The position numbers and the translations under genes were made by a program. A stretch of 64,000 nt of DNA from an uncultured Flavobacteriaceae bacterium. GTDB taxonomy: Bacteria > Bacteroidota > Bacteroidia > Flavobacteriales > Flavobacteriaceae. Below the pieces are notes generated by a model that ran no database searches, had not been told where the DNA came from, and was given only the letters and a program-made list of their open reading frames with translations. This document shows positions 55,592 through 63,946 of this stretch, piece by piece. The stretch is taken from contig CANNAN010000005.1 of assembly GCA_947502635.1 (NCBI GenBank), forward strand, positions 296,413-360,412. Reading direction: 5' to 3'. How positions within the stretch are numbered: position 1 is the stretch's first letter; every line of letters starts with the position of its first letter.

Positions 55592-58096
55592 ATGAGAATA
55601 AGATTACTTACTACATTTTTTTTCTTCGGGATTATTTCCACAATAGCACAAACCAAAGTTAGCGGTTATGTGTTTGATGAATTTAACGAACCTGTATCGT
55701 TTGCAAATGTTATTTTTAAAGGCTCCACGATTGGAACCATAACAGATGAGAATGGGAAGTTTTATTTGGAATCTGATGAAACCTGGGCTTCACTAACCGT
55801 TTCTTTTATTGGTTATGAGCTATTAAATATTCCTTTGAATAAAAAAGTAAACTATAATTTAAAGTTTACACTTAAAGAGGAACTAGGGGAGCTAGATCAA
55901 GTTGTTATAACTACAGGAAAGCAATCAAAAAAGAATAATCCAGCGATTGATTTACTTAGAAAAATATGGGAACATAAACGTAAAAATGGTTTAAACCTAT
56001 ATAAACAGTACGAATACGATAAATACGAAAAAGTAGAATTCGATATTAATACCATAGACAGTGCTCTTATTAAAAGTAAGTTTTTTAGAGGCATGGAGTT
56101 TGTTTTTAACGAAGTAGATACATCGCGGGTAACTGGTAAGACATATTTACCAATGTTTATAAACGAAGCAGTTTCGAGAGTTTATGGTGATAATGTTATT
56201 AATAAGAAAAAAGAAGTTTTAAAAGGAAATAAGAACTCTGGATTTAGTGATAACCAAGTGATTATTGACTTTGTTGATGATTTATATTCCGATTATAATG
56301 TATACGATAATTATTTAAAGTTTTTTGAAAAAAGTTTTGTAAGTCCTTTATCTAAAACGGGAATTAGTACTTATAACTATGTATTGTCAGATAGTGCTTT
56401 TATTGATAATAAATGGTGTTACAATATTATTTACTATCCAAGACGTAAAAATGAGCTCACTTTTAAAGGTGATTTCTGGGTAGCAGATAGTACATATGCT
56501 ATTAAAGAAATAAACCTACAAGCTTCAAAAAGTGCCAATATAAACTGGGTAAAGGATATATATATAGAACAGGAATTTGAAGTATTAAACGACTCTTTAT
56601 TTCTAGTAAAACGTGATTATATGATGTCCGACTTTGCTTTAAATAAAAAGGAGAAGTCGCGTGGTGTGTATGGAAAACGTACCACTTTATACGATAATTA
56701 TGAGTTTGACAAAGAACTAGATAGAAAGTTCTACGATCGGGAAGTTTATAATTATGATAAAGATGTTTATGACAGAGGCGATGACTTTTGGAAAGATAAC
56801 CGATTAGAAGCTTTAAATAAAGACGAAAAAGGTGTTTATAAGATGCTAGATACTTTAAAAACGGTTAAAAAGTTTAAACAGCTTTATAATTTAGGAAGTA
56901 TTTTGGCGTCTGGTTATATTGAATTTAATACGTTGCCATTAGATTATGGTCCTATTTTTTCAACCTTTGGATTTAACGATGTAGAAGGTTTACGTCTACG
57001 AGTGGGCGGACGTACTTATTTTGGAAGAAATGACCTTTGGCGATTACAAGGGTATATGGCCTATGGTTTTAGAGATGATAAATTTAAATATGGCATTTCT
57101 GGTAAATGGTTGTTAGATAAAAAGAGCAGGCTTATTATTTCTGGAGGAAATCGCCGTGATGTAGAGCAGATAGGGGCGAGCTTAACAACGTCTACAGATG
57201 TTTTAGGAAGGAGTTTAGCATCTTCATCGGTTGTAGGAACAAGTACCAATGATAAATTAACCTCTATAAACTTAACCAGTTTATCCATTGAATCAGAACC
57301 GTGGCGTAATGTCATTTTTAGATTAGGAGGAAACTACCGGACTTTAGAGTCGGCATCACCCACATTTAGTTTAGATTATAATACTTCAACAGGTGTAGAA
57401 TCTGAAATTAAACAGTTTGAAACCTCATTGTCTGTAAGGGTCTTTCCAAAACGAAAAATGACTGGTTTTGGTGTTGAGCGTCGTGTAGCAAATGATGGTT
57501 TTGCAAGCATATTTGCACAAGTAACCCGAGGAGATAAGAGTGTACTGGATAGTGATTTCGATTATACTAAAGTACAATTCTCTTATATACAACCATGGCA
57601 AGTTGGAGGTTTTGGTAGATTAACCACAACGATTGAAGCAGGAAAAACCTTTGGAGAAGTGCCACTTGGGCTATTAAGTGTCATACCTGGAAATCAATCT
57701 TATTTTTCTATTTATAATACCTTTTCTCAATTAGATTTTTATGAGTTTGTGTCTGATACCTATACCTCATTACATTTAGAACATAATTTTAACGGACGTT
57801 TATTTTCAAGAATTCCATTTTTAAGAAAGTTTAATCTTCGTGAAATTGTAAGCATTCGTGGTGTTTGGGGGGAGATTTCTGATGAAAATATTTTATTAAA
57901 TACCACTAGTAACCCGAATACTATTCCTTTAGTAGCCCCGTCTGATAAAATGTATTACGAATACAGTTTTGGGGTTGGTAATATTTTTAAAGTGTTTAGA
58001 ATAGATTTTAACTTTAGAGGTAATTATTTAGATGAAGTTCAAAATCCAGATGCCAGGAAATTTGGTATAACAGGTACTTTTGGATTTTATTTTTAA
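55592..58096 (+). CDS. Outer-membrane protein with carboxypeptidase-like and DUF5686 domains
   Basis: 834 residues. Signal peptide (1-20), CarboxypepD_reg-like domain (about 22-105; SGYVFDEFNEPVSFANVIFK, GTITDENGKF, SFIGYELLNIPL), then a long region of the DUF5686 type (WEHKRKNGLNLYKQYEYDKY near residue 125; GDFWVADSTYAIKEINLQAS) and a C-terminal beta-barrel-like half closing with TGTFGFYF. Probably sits in the outer membrane like its Bacteroidota relatives; function unknown. No TonB plug is present, so it is not a SusC. Confidence 0.88.
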   Translation: MRIRLLTTFFFFGIISTIAQTKVSGYVFDEFNEPVSFANVIFKGSTIGTITDENGKFYLESDETWASLTVSFIGYELLNIPLNKKVNYNLKFTLKEELGELDQVVITTGKQSKKNNPAIDLLRKIWEHKRKNGLNLYKQYEYDKYEKVEFDINTIDSALIKSKFFRGMEFVFNEVDTSRVTGKTYLPMFINEAVSRVYGDNVINKKKEVLKGNKNSGFSDNQVIIDFVDDLYSDYNVYDNYLKFFEKSFVSPLSKTGISTYNYVLSDSAFIDNKWCYNIIYYPRRKNELTFKGDFWVADSTYAIKEINLQASKSANINWVKDIYIEQEFEVLNDSLFLVKRDYMMSDFALNKKEKSRGVYGKRTTLYDNYEFDKELDRKFYDREVYNYDKDVYDRGDDFWKDNRLEALNKDEKGVYKMLDTLKTVKKFKQLYNLGSILASGYIEFNTLPLDYGPIFSTFGFNDVEGLRLRVGGRTYFGRNDLWRLQGYMAYGFRDDKFKYGISGKWLLDKKSRLIISGGNRRDVEQIGASLTTSTDVLGRSLASSSVVGTSTNDKLTSINLTSLSIESEPWRNVIFRLGGNYRTLESASPTFSLDYNTSTGVESEIKQFETSLSVRVFPKRKMTGFGVERRVANDGFASIFAQVTRGDKSVLDSDFDYTKVQFSYIQPWQVGGFGRLTTTIEAGKTFGEVPLGLLSVIPGNQSYFSIYNTFSQLDFYEFVSDTYTSLHLEHNFNGRLFSRIPFLRKFNLREIVSIRGVWGEISDENILLNTTSNPNTIPLVAPSDKMYYEYSFGVGNIFKVFRIDFNFRGNYLDEVQNPDARKFGITGTFGFYF

Positions 58097-58135
58097 TAGT
58101 ACATGTTTCGTGTCTCAAATAAAAGCCGTTTTAAT

Positions 58136-58393
58136 CTAAGACAAGTATTTATTTACAGTATTTTTTAATTTTTGAAATGATTTATGGGATTGTACCCAAG
58201 GTTCTTCTAAAATTCCCTCTACTTTTTCATCAATACTTTCAGCATCATAGTTTGAACATTCTTTTATGGTTAGAATAAAAAGACTATCCCATTCAGGGTT
58301 TTTAAGAGTATTTTCATTAGACAAAACATCTGTTAGTTCGCTAAACCAATTATATTCTTCCCATGATTGAGAAATCCAGCCTTCATCATCCAT
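58136..58393 (-). CDS. Hypothetical protein with apparently missing 5' part
   Basis: The only ATG in frame gives 85 residues (MDDEGWISQSWEEYNW to VNKYLS), acidic and tryptophan-rich. The same frame stays open for 52 further codons upstream, to a TAG at 58550-58552, and that stretch reads like real protein (LENETFIPSKEWAELIKHLI, FEEVSEYYYEG) but has no ATG, GTG or TTG. It overlaps the end of the ankyrin gene. So the gene is either 5'-truncated, uses a rare start, or is in decay. No family recognised; small acidic proteins of this kind include immunity proteins, which is only a suggestion. Confidence 0.5.
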   Translation of the reverse strand: MDDEGWISQSWEEYNWFSELTDVLSNENTLKNPEWDSLFILTIKECSNYDAESIDEKVEGILEEPWVQSHKSFQKLKNTVNKYLS

Positions 58394-58512
58394 AAAAGAA
58401 ACAATTTGGCCCTCATAGTAATACTCAGATACTTCTTCAAAAGTTAGAGAAATTTTAATAAGATGTTTTATTAACTCAGCCCACTCTTTTGATGGAATAA
58501 AGGTTTCGTTTT

Positions 58513-59217
58513 CTAGGTATGAACAGCAAACTTCTTTGGCAATACAATACTAGGTAAGTCGTATACTTTGTCTTCAACATCTAATTCCTTTAGTGCTTTT
58601 TCGAAAAACTTTTTGGGATCTACTTTCTTGCTATTTTTAGTGTCAATTTTTAGAAAACTATTTAAGGATTTAGCTGTATCGGTATTAAGGTTTATTCCTG
58701 CTTCTTCAATTAAAGAAAGCATTATTTGTAAATCTTGAACTTCTTTTTTTGATGATTTACGAGATTCGGAATCATTATTTGTGTCATTCATTACTTTAAG
58801 ATGCTCTTTTGCTAATGCAATACCATATTCTATATAATTTCCCGTTATTTCAGTTTCTTGATTGTTGGTATACCATTTCACTTGTGCATTAATATCACTT
58901 CCGTGGTCAATAAGCATTTTAATTATTTTACATTTTTTGCTACTGGAATTATTGTTTAGTATAGTAAAAAGAAGCGCAGGTCCTATACGATAACAAAATT
59001 CAGAAGATTCTAAGTTTACATTAACTCCTTTTTTTAAAAGATATTCAATGGCATTTATATCTCCATCGATAACCATTTTTGCAAGCATTAGTATGCCTCT
59101 TTCTCTTTTAGTGTCAAAATTAAAGTCTGATATCAATACTTCAATTTCGTCTTCAGTTTTGTAATTCTTTATGTTTTTTAGGATATCCCAAATATCATTA
59201 AATGATTTTTCTTGCAT
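58513..59217 (-). CDS. Ankyrin-repeat protein
   Basis: 234 residues, no signal peptide, so cytoplasmic. Ankyrin-like units at about residues 38-75 (AKMVIDGDINAIEYLLKKGV, NVNLES) and 76-118 (GPALLFTILNNN, IIKMLIDHGSDINAQVKW), then a helical C-terminal half with another partial repeat (LQIMLSLIEEAGINLNT). Protein-binding role expected. Preceded by a good promoter (59322-59352) and a 5' hairpin (59285-59310). It is followed by the truncated-looking gene at 58136. Confidence 0.75.
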   Translation of the reverse strand: MQEKSFNDIWDILKNIKNYKTEDEIEVLISDFNFDTKRERGILMLAKMVIDGDINAIEYLLKKGVNVNLESSEFCYRIGPALLFTILNNNSSSKKCKIIKMLIDHGSDINAQVKWYTNNQETEITGNYIEYGIALAKEHLKVMNDTNNDSESRKSSKKEVQDLQIMLSLIEEAGINLNTDTAKSLNSFLKIDTKNSKKVDPKKFFEKALKELDVEDKVYDLPSIVLPKKFAVHT

Positions 59218-59284
59218 ATTAGGAAATTATAAAGCTCATAAATGATTAATAATGTTTAGATATGGTTTTGTTTTAATGAACTAA

Positions 59285-59310
59285 ACCGATTGTTTCTCAA
59301 ACAATTTCGG
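59285..59310 (-). promoter_or_regulatory. 5' hairpin of the ankyrin mRNA
   Basis: CCGATTGTTT and AAACAATTTCGG close around a CTC loop with one bulged base. It would lie at the very 5' end of a transcript from the promoter at 59322-59352, where such hairpins stabilise mRNA; no T-tract. Confidence 0.45.
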
Positions 59311-59321
59311 GTATAAGTAAA

Positions 59322-59352
59322 CAAAATTAGTTTGTTTTTCTCATAAAATCAA
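59322..59352 (-). promoter_or_regulatory. Flavobacterial-type promoter of the ankyrin gene
   Basis: On the minus strand TTG (59352-59350), a 20-bp spacer, then TAATTTTG (59329-59322). Spacing and both boxes match the Bacteroidota consensus. It leaves an ~100-nt leader to the start at 59217. Confidence 0.6.
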
Positions 59353-59585
59353 GTTCAAAAAAACATAGGCTTCTAATATCAATAGTTCGTATCACTTTTA
59401 CATGTAATTCCCTTTTAAAAGCGGGTATAACAAAATACTTTGATATTGCCAACAACTATAGATTAGGTGTTTGAAGCTTTTCGTATAGAGGAGACTATTG
59501 GCGATTTTAGTAATAGCTTCTTTTTATTCCTAAAATTCTAATATTTCATTTTTTAAAGGTGAATTAACAACTTTTGATAATCGAA

Positions 59586-60524
59586 CTAATTAACAATATC
59601 CGATAAGGCTCTAAAAAGATTCAACGGGTATTCGGCAAGGCGGTTACATAGATATAAGTACCATTCTTTGCCATAAACAAAATACAATTTGGTTTTGTAG
59701 CCTTCATCTTTTAAAGCAATTAATTGTTCTGTTTGGATTCCGTAAAGACTTTCAAACTCATATAACTCATTGTTGGGCTTGTATTTCTTGATCAATTCTT
59801 TCGCTTCTTCTTGAATGATGTCATGGTGTGTAGCAATTGAACACGGATGCTTTTTAGACATGAGTTGATCTACATAACCCAAATATATTTCATTTAATTC
59901 TTTACCTCTTGGGATAGACACGTTTTTGGGCGTTTCAAAAGCGCCTTTTACAATTCTAATTCGACCTTTTTCTTTTAAAAGTTCTTTAAAATCATCTTTG
60001 CTTCTATATAAATAGGCTTGCATTGTTATTGATAGGTTATTGAATTGTTTAGAACCTTTTTTATAAGTTTCTATAACATCATCAGTTCTATCGATACCTT
60101 CTGCACTTATAATAACTTCTATGTTTTGAGCTTTTTTACAAATTTCACTTAAGTTTTCAAGACAAAGGTTATTTGATATGGCCAAACCAATATGAGAGAG
60201 GTCTAACGAAATTGTAGCATTTAAATTTTGACTTTTAATTCTTTGAGCAATTTTTATAAACTCTTCTGTAGCTTGATGTGCTTCTTCAACAGTAGAAGTA
60301 TTTTCACCCATGAATTCTATAGAACATTTAAAATTATTTTTATTTTCTTTAATGACTTTGATGATTGTTTCATCAAGATTTTCTCCACCAATGTATCTGT
60401 GCGCTGCTTTTTTAAGTGTCTTGAAGAGGGCAGGGTTTGACGATAAATAATTTTTTGCTTCTTCATTCATTGCGGCTTTTCGTAAAGCTTCAGAACCCAT
60501 TAATAATAAATCTTCATTCATCAT
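59586..60524 (-). CDS. Proline dehydrogenase-like flavoenzyme
   Basis: 312 residues, the size of monofunctional proline dehydrogenases, which oxidise proline to pyrroline-5-carboxylate with FAD. Barrel motifs in order: CSIEFMGE (67-74), ISLDLSHIG (105-113), VIISAEGIDRTDDV (137-150), ITMQAYLYRS (166-175), RIVKGAFETP (190-199; Lys193), CSIATHHD (228-235), YEFESLYGIQ (255-264), YGKEWYLYLCNRLAEYP (284-300). Odd point: the family's paired arginines that hold the substrate carboxylate are Asn294-Arg295 here, so substrate choice may differ. Start lies 2 bp after the CBU_0592 gene; third gene of an ArsR-headed operon. Confidence 0.85.
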   Translation of the reverse strand: MMNEDLLLMGSEALRKAAMNEEAKNYLSSNPALFKTLKKAAHRYIGGENLDETIIKVIKENKNNFKCSIEFMGENTSTVEEAHQATEEFIKIAQRIKSQNLNATISLDLSHIGLAISNNLCLENLSEICKKAQNIEVIISAEGIDRTDDVIETYKKGSKQFNNLSITMQAYLYRSKDDFKELLKEKGRIRIVKGAFETPKNVSIPRGKELNEIYLGYVDQLMSKKHPCSIATHHDIIQEEAKELIKKYKPNNELYEFESLYGIQTEQLIALKDEGYKTKLYFVYGKEWYLYLCNRLAEYPLNLFRALSDIVN

Positions 60525-60526
60525 AT

Positions 60527-60766
60527 TTATACTTTTAAAATTTTACTCATATTATAAAAACCAATTATTAACCAAATAATATTTACAGAGCTAGAAGGAT
60601 AGGCACCAAAATACAGTGTATTAATCATTAATGTTATACTACCAACAATATTTAAAAATTGATATGAAAACATTTGTGCATTGATTTTGTTCCGACTATT
60701 AAGCCAGTAAGCACTAACGAGTAATGCGGAGCCAATCCAACCAATAATATTTATTGTTAAATCCAT
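60527..60766 (-). CDS. CBU_0592-like small membrane protein
   Basis: 79 residues with three hydrophobic segments: IIGWIGSALLVSAYWLNSRN, the central FSYQFLNIVGSITLMINTLY and a C-terminal IIWLIIGFYNM. This matches the small CBU_0592-type membrane family, of unknown function. Encoded between the ArsR regulator and the proline dehydrogenase-like gene, 42 and 2 bp from them, so co-transcribed. Confidence 0.8.
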   Translation of the reverse strand: MDLTINIIGWIGSALLVSAYWLNSRNKINAQMFSYQFLNIVGSITLMINTLYFGAYPSSSVNIIWLIIGFYNMSKILKV

Positions 60767-60808
60767 TATATTTTAAGAACCATATATATGTTAATGTGCA
60801 TACAAAAA

Positions 60809-61111
60809 TTACAAGCTGGATTGTAATAGTTTAATGTAATCTTTTATCATCTTTTCATTTCGCCTGTAGTATGTCCATTTACCAATTCTTGTTGCTATAA
60901 CTAAATCTGCTTTATGCATCATGGTCAAATAATGAGAAATAGTTGATTGAGACAGCCCTGATTTATCTTGAATATGACATACACAGACGCCGTTACTAAA
61001 ATCTGGAACATTAATTTGTGGAGGGAAGTTAGATTGCATATCCTTTAGCCAATCCAAGATGTCTATTCTAACTTTATTTGATAAGACTTTATTTATATCA
61101 AAAATATTCAT
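60809..61111 (-). CDS. ArsR-family winged-helix repressor
   Basis: 100 residues. ArsR fold: LSNKVRIDILDWLKDM, GVCVCHIQDKSGLSQSTISH (recognition helix at about 52-64), YLTMMHKADLVIATRIGKWT and YYRRNEKMI wing. Cys43 and Cys45 (VCVC) lie where metal- or redox-sensing ArsR members place ligands, but a signal is not proven. It heads the operon with a membrane protein and a proline dehydrogenase-like enzyme and sits 19 bp from a palindromic operator, fitting autorepression. Confidence 0.9.
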   Translation of the reverse strand: MNIFDINKVLSNKVRIDILDWLKDMQSNFPPQINVPDFSNGVCVCHIQDKSGLSQSTISHYLTMMHKADLVIATRIGKWTYYRRNEKMIKDYIKLLQSSL

Positions 61112-61498
61112 GATATAAATATATAACTAAATATCGATATATATCGATATGTTTGTTAATTCTTTCTCATTATTTTGATTGAATCCTCTTCATTTTTTTT
61201 AAAGTACTGTCATATGTAAAACAAAATGAGATTAAAAAGTTAAAATAATTTGTCATTCAGAACAAAGAGAAGAATCTTTTAAATAAAACCTAGAATATGT
61301 CAGATTAGCATATTTTGATGACGCTTAATCGGGATTATTCTCCTCTTTTTAAAAATTAAACCGCCCAATTTAATGAGCTTTAAACAAGGTAAGAAATAAA
61401 TTTTTAGAACATGTTTACTTTTATTAAGAGGGAGACTCATGCATGGTATTACAACAATAATGAAGGATTAAAGATCATTTTTTAGCTCAGTTTTTCTT
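61112..61498. other. Intergenic region with ArsR operator
   Basis: 387 bp. The left end holds the ArsR operator. At 61252-61280 GTCATTCAGAAC and GAAGAATCTTT recall the loop text of the hairpin repeats at 788 and 6243 but without arms. No coding sequence is supported; a 24-codon frame from 61410 is too short to call. Confidence 0.45.
61131..61150. promoter_or_regulatory. Palindromic operator of the ArsR operon
   Basis: ATATCGATAT occurs twice in tandem (61131-61140 and 61141-61150); each half and the whole 20 bp are perfect palindromes. It lies 20-40 bp upstream of the arsR start, the usual place of an ArsR binding site. Confidence 0.7.
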
Positions 61499-62263
61499 TT
61501 AGTTGTTATATGAAATTGAAACATCTCCACATTTTGAATGAGACATCGAAACCATTGAAACAACTTGATTATATTCAATTAGCTTATTCCAAACGCCATT
61601 TACGTTTTTGTATAGTGCTGTAAAACCACTTCCTTTACAACGTCCATTTTTAAAGACTGAAACTCTCACATATTTTCTGTCTTTTGAAAAAACAGGTCTT
61701 GAAAACTGAAAATATACTTTTTCTTCCAGATTTAGTTTTTCATCAATTTCCCAGGCTTTAATAAGTTCGTCGTAAAATTTTTTGTTGTCCCAAATCTTCT
61801 TTTTATTCCAAAGCCACTTTTTCTTTATAATTAATGTATGCGGCTTTTTGTTTTTAATCAAGTTATGGTACTTCTTTTGGTCAATATTGTAATTTACAAA
61901 TTGAACATGTTTACTTGCTGGTGGTGATGTTCGGTAAATATACTCATCGTGAATATGTTCATTATAAACGTACTCTACATTTTTTAAGTTGTAATCTTTC
62001 CAGTCGGTGTTTTCTTTATCTTGTTTATAAATCAAGTCAAGAGGAAGGTCTTTATAAGACATTCTCAATTCTCTTATTCTATATTTTTGAAGAGGTTCAC
62101 AAGCTTTAGGCTGTTTTAGACTTTTGGGAACTAAAAAATAATTTTCAAAATTTTCTGGAACTTCGCTGATCGCGATTTGATTAATTAAATCCTCAACTTC
62201 AGCTTTTTGTCCGTAAATACTTAGTGAGATTAAAAATAAAACTATAATTATGAATTTTTGCAT
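61499..62263 (-). CDS. Hypothetical secreted protein
   Basis: 254 residues from the ATG at 62263, chosen because it begins the signal peptide (MQKFIIIVLFLISLSIYGQ). The mature part is basic and rich in Lys, Tyr and Trp (NLIKNKKPHTLIIKKKWLWN, KKIWDNKKFYDELI), with later beta-type text (VYFQFSRPVFSKDRKYVRVS, GFTALYKNVNGVWNKL). Two to three cysteines. No family recognised; periplasmic or secreted. Monocistronic. Confidence 0.7.
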   Translation of the reverse strand: MQKFIIIVLFLISLSIYGQKAEVEDLINQIAISEVPENFENYFLVPKSLKQPKACEPLQKYRIRELRMSYKDLPLDLIYKQDKENTDWKDYNLKNVEYVYNEHIHDEYIYRTSPPASKHVQFVNYNIDQKKYHNLIKNKKPHTLIIKKKWLWNKKKIWDNKKFYDELIKAWEIDEKLNLEEKVYFQFSRPVFSKDRKYVRVSVFKNGRCKGSGFTALYKNVNGVWNKLIEYNQVVSMVSMSHSKCGDVSISYNN

Positions 62264-62438
62264 TGGGTCTAATGAAATTAATACCAACGGCCCCAGTAAA
62301 AGTTATTTTAGTAAGAGCCTAAGGTGATTTTATTTTTCAAAAATAGACACAATCCCATTTTGTTATATCCCTGTTTTCAGTGAAAAATTATACCCTAAAT
62401 ACAGTAATAATGCGCTATTGTTTAATAGCATTTATTTT

Positions 62439-62746
62439 TTAATCACTTGTTTTTTGAGGTTTTATAAAGCGTATATTATCTTTATTTATTGATAACTGTT
62501 TTGCAAGTTCAGGCTCATACCTTGTTAAAGAAAGTTCGGAGAAAACAATAATATCTGTATTATTTAAGGGCTATGTTAATTATGATTTTCAATCTCTTTA
62601 GATTCAGAATTTTGTTCCTTTTTTGTTAATTCTAATTCTTTCTGTAGCACTTCATTTTCTTTTTCAAGTTAATTGTTTTTTAGTTTTTTAATTTGAATTA
62701 CAACTTACTAAAAATGCCATTAAAATGGTTCCTGAAATTTTTTCAT
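62439..62746 (-). pseudogene. Decayed coiled-coil lipoprotein gene
   Basis: Pieces in shifting frames read as one lipoprotein followed by another fragment. From 62746 a start (ATG AAA AAA) shifts frame into ISGTILMAFLVSCNSN, a lipobox. A further shift gives IKKLKNN, a stop, and then EKENEVLQKELELTKKEQNS, a coiled coil ending at a TAA near 62571. Downstream, in another frame, DIIVFSELSLTRYEPELA and KQLSINKDNIRFIKPQ end at 62439. At least two frameshifts and one stop. No intact ORF remains; function of the ancestor unknown. Confidence 0.65.
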
Positions 62747-62861
62747 AGTTCTGTTTTTGTTTACTCGCAAAAGCCAAATTTTGTGTTTGATGACTTTGCA
62801 AATAAACACAAACCTTTCGATTAAGCACTATATTCCATATTAGCTATAGTCATTGCATTTT

Positions 62862-63466
62862 TTATAGATGTCCATTCATTCTAACTATGTCTGTTCCAAT
62901 TTCTGACTTTAATTCTATTAGGAATTCTTCTTTCAAATCGGGCCAATTCCAAAAAGTAAATCCAAGATTTGAGAATGAGATTGAATTGCCGGTTTTGTAG
63001 TCAATTAAATTCGATTCAGCTAAACAATGAGGACATTTTAGTGTTGTCTTTTCATTATTTACCCATTTGTCAAATTCAGGAAATACAGTGTTGAAGTTTT
63101 TATCTGTTCTTCGGTACAATTATCAGTAAAAAAATCTTGAGGTGTAATTCCTTCAAATCTGTTTGTTTTACAATTTGGGCATTCTAGTTTGGTTATTGTT
63201 GTAAAGGCACCAGCATTAAATACTTCTCGTTTAGATTTGACTTCAACACCACATGTTTTAAGGCGTAATATGTTTTCATTATATCCAATTGCATTCAAGT
63301 GTTTTTTTCCAGGTTTATAGCCTTTGTTTTTCAAACTCATAATACAGTCTGATTTTTCACTTTCTATAATTTCATTTAACTATAACCATTTAAGAATTTT
63401 TTCACTTAATTCTTTCTGGTTTTCAACTTCGTTTACTATGCAAATAGTTATATAATTATCACTCAT
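62862..63466 (-). pseudogene. Zinc-ribbon protein gene with a stop and a frameshift
   Basis: From the ATG at 63466 the frame reads MSDNYITICIVNEVENQ to ILKWL, then TAG (63380-63382), then continues LNEIIESEKSDCIMSLKNKG and GYKPGKKHLNAIGYNENI. The first zinc-ribbon half follows (LECPNCKTNRFEG). At about 63097-63101, a run of five T (A on the coding strand), the frame shifts by one: TEEQIK passes into NFNTVFPEFDKWVNNEKTTL and a second CPHCLAESN pair, ending ...IVRMNGHL at 62862. Reassembled length about 200 residues with two CxxC pairs. Family not named; function unknown. Frameshift in a homopolymer could also be a sequence error, but the stop codon cannot be explained that way. Confidence 0.75.
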
Positions 63467-63526
63467 TTTATAATTGAATAGCTTAGTAAACCAATACATT
63501 TAGCAACGATACTTTAGACTGTGTGG

Positions 63527-63784
63527 TTATTTTTTTACTAATTTTTTAATATATTTTTCAAGTTCTTTTTTATTCATTTCGGAGTATTCATCTAGAATGC
63601 TATTTCTTTGGTCTGGTTCCTTTTCTAATAGTAACTTATAATATTCTAAAACTTTAAACATTGATTTTATAGAGGAATCTTTTAAGTTGTATTTATTTCC
63701 CGTTTTAATTTTATTCGCTAATTTGTAGACTTCCCTACAGTTTATCTTCAATATTGAAACACCAAATTTTATATTTGGCGACAT
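63527..63784 (-). CDS. Small hypothetical protein
   Basis: 85 residues, lysine-rich, no signal peptide: VYKLANKIKTGNKYNLK, SMFKVLEYYKLLLEKEPDQ, EMNKKELEKYIKKLVKK. Predicted helical and basic. Not recognised. Same strand and same tract as the decayed genes to its left. Confidence 0.5.
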   Translation of the reverse strand: MSPNIKFGVSILKINCREVYKLANKIKTGNKYNLKDSSIKSMFKVLEYYKLLLEKEPDQRNSILDEYSEMNKKELEKYIKKLVKK

Positions 63785-63833
63785 AGCTGATTAGCCCAAA
63801 CCTTTCGAATAATCTTAACCCGCCCTATGTTTT

Positions 63834-63946
63834 TTAGCATCCAGTGTTACCACCTGGCAATTTTAGTTCATAGTTAGTACTTCTTCCTCCACTTTTTTCT
63901 TTTTGTAATATTTCCTTTTTGATATGTCTAGTCCTGAAATATGGCT
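63834..63946 (-). pseudogene. C-terminal remnant of a DNA-binding-type protein
   Basis: On the minus strand an open segment reads RHIKKEILQKEKSGGRSTNY then ELKLPGGNTGC and a stop at 63834; a TAG closes it at 63947-63949 and no start exists. The GGRSTNYELKLPGG ending resembles C-terminal wings of helix-turn-helix proteins of phage or plasmid type. A short leftover rather than a gene. Confidence 0.35.

Larger units (their letters stand above)
59218..59585. other. Gene-free region with ankyrin promoter
   Basis: 368 bp with stops throughout. It contains the ankyrin gene promoter and 5' hairpin (below), and GCGGGTATAAC (about 59421) echoing CGGGTATAAG (59309). The remainder, next to the proline dehydrogenase 3' end, shows nothing recognisable. 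Confidence 0.5.

Noticed and set aside
61410..61484. 24-codon frame (MFTFIKRETHAWYY...)
   Set aside because: Too short, no homology cue or regulatory context; could be a trace of decayed sequence.
58136..63946. Accessory tract as an integron cassette array
   Set aside because: No integrase and no convincing attC core pairs in the gaps; one shared 12-mer is not enough.
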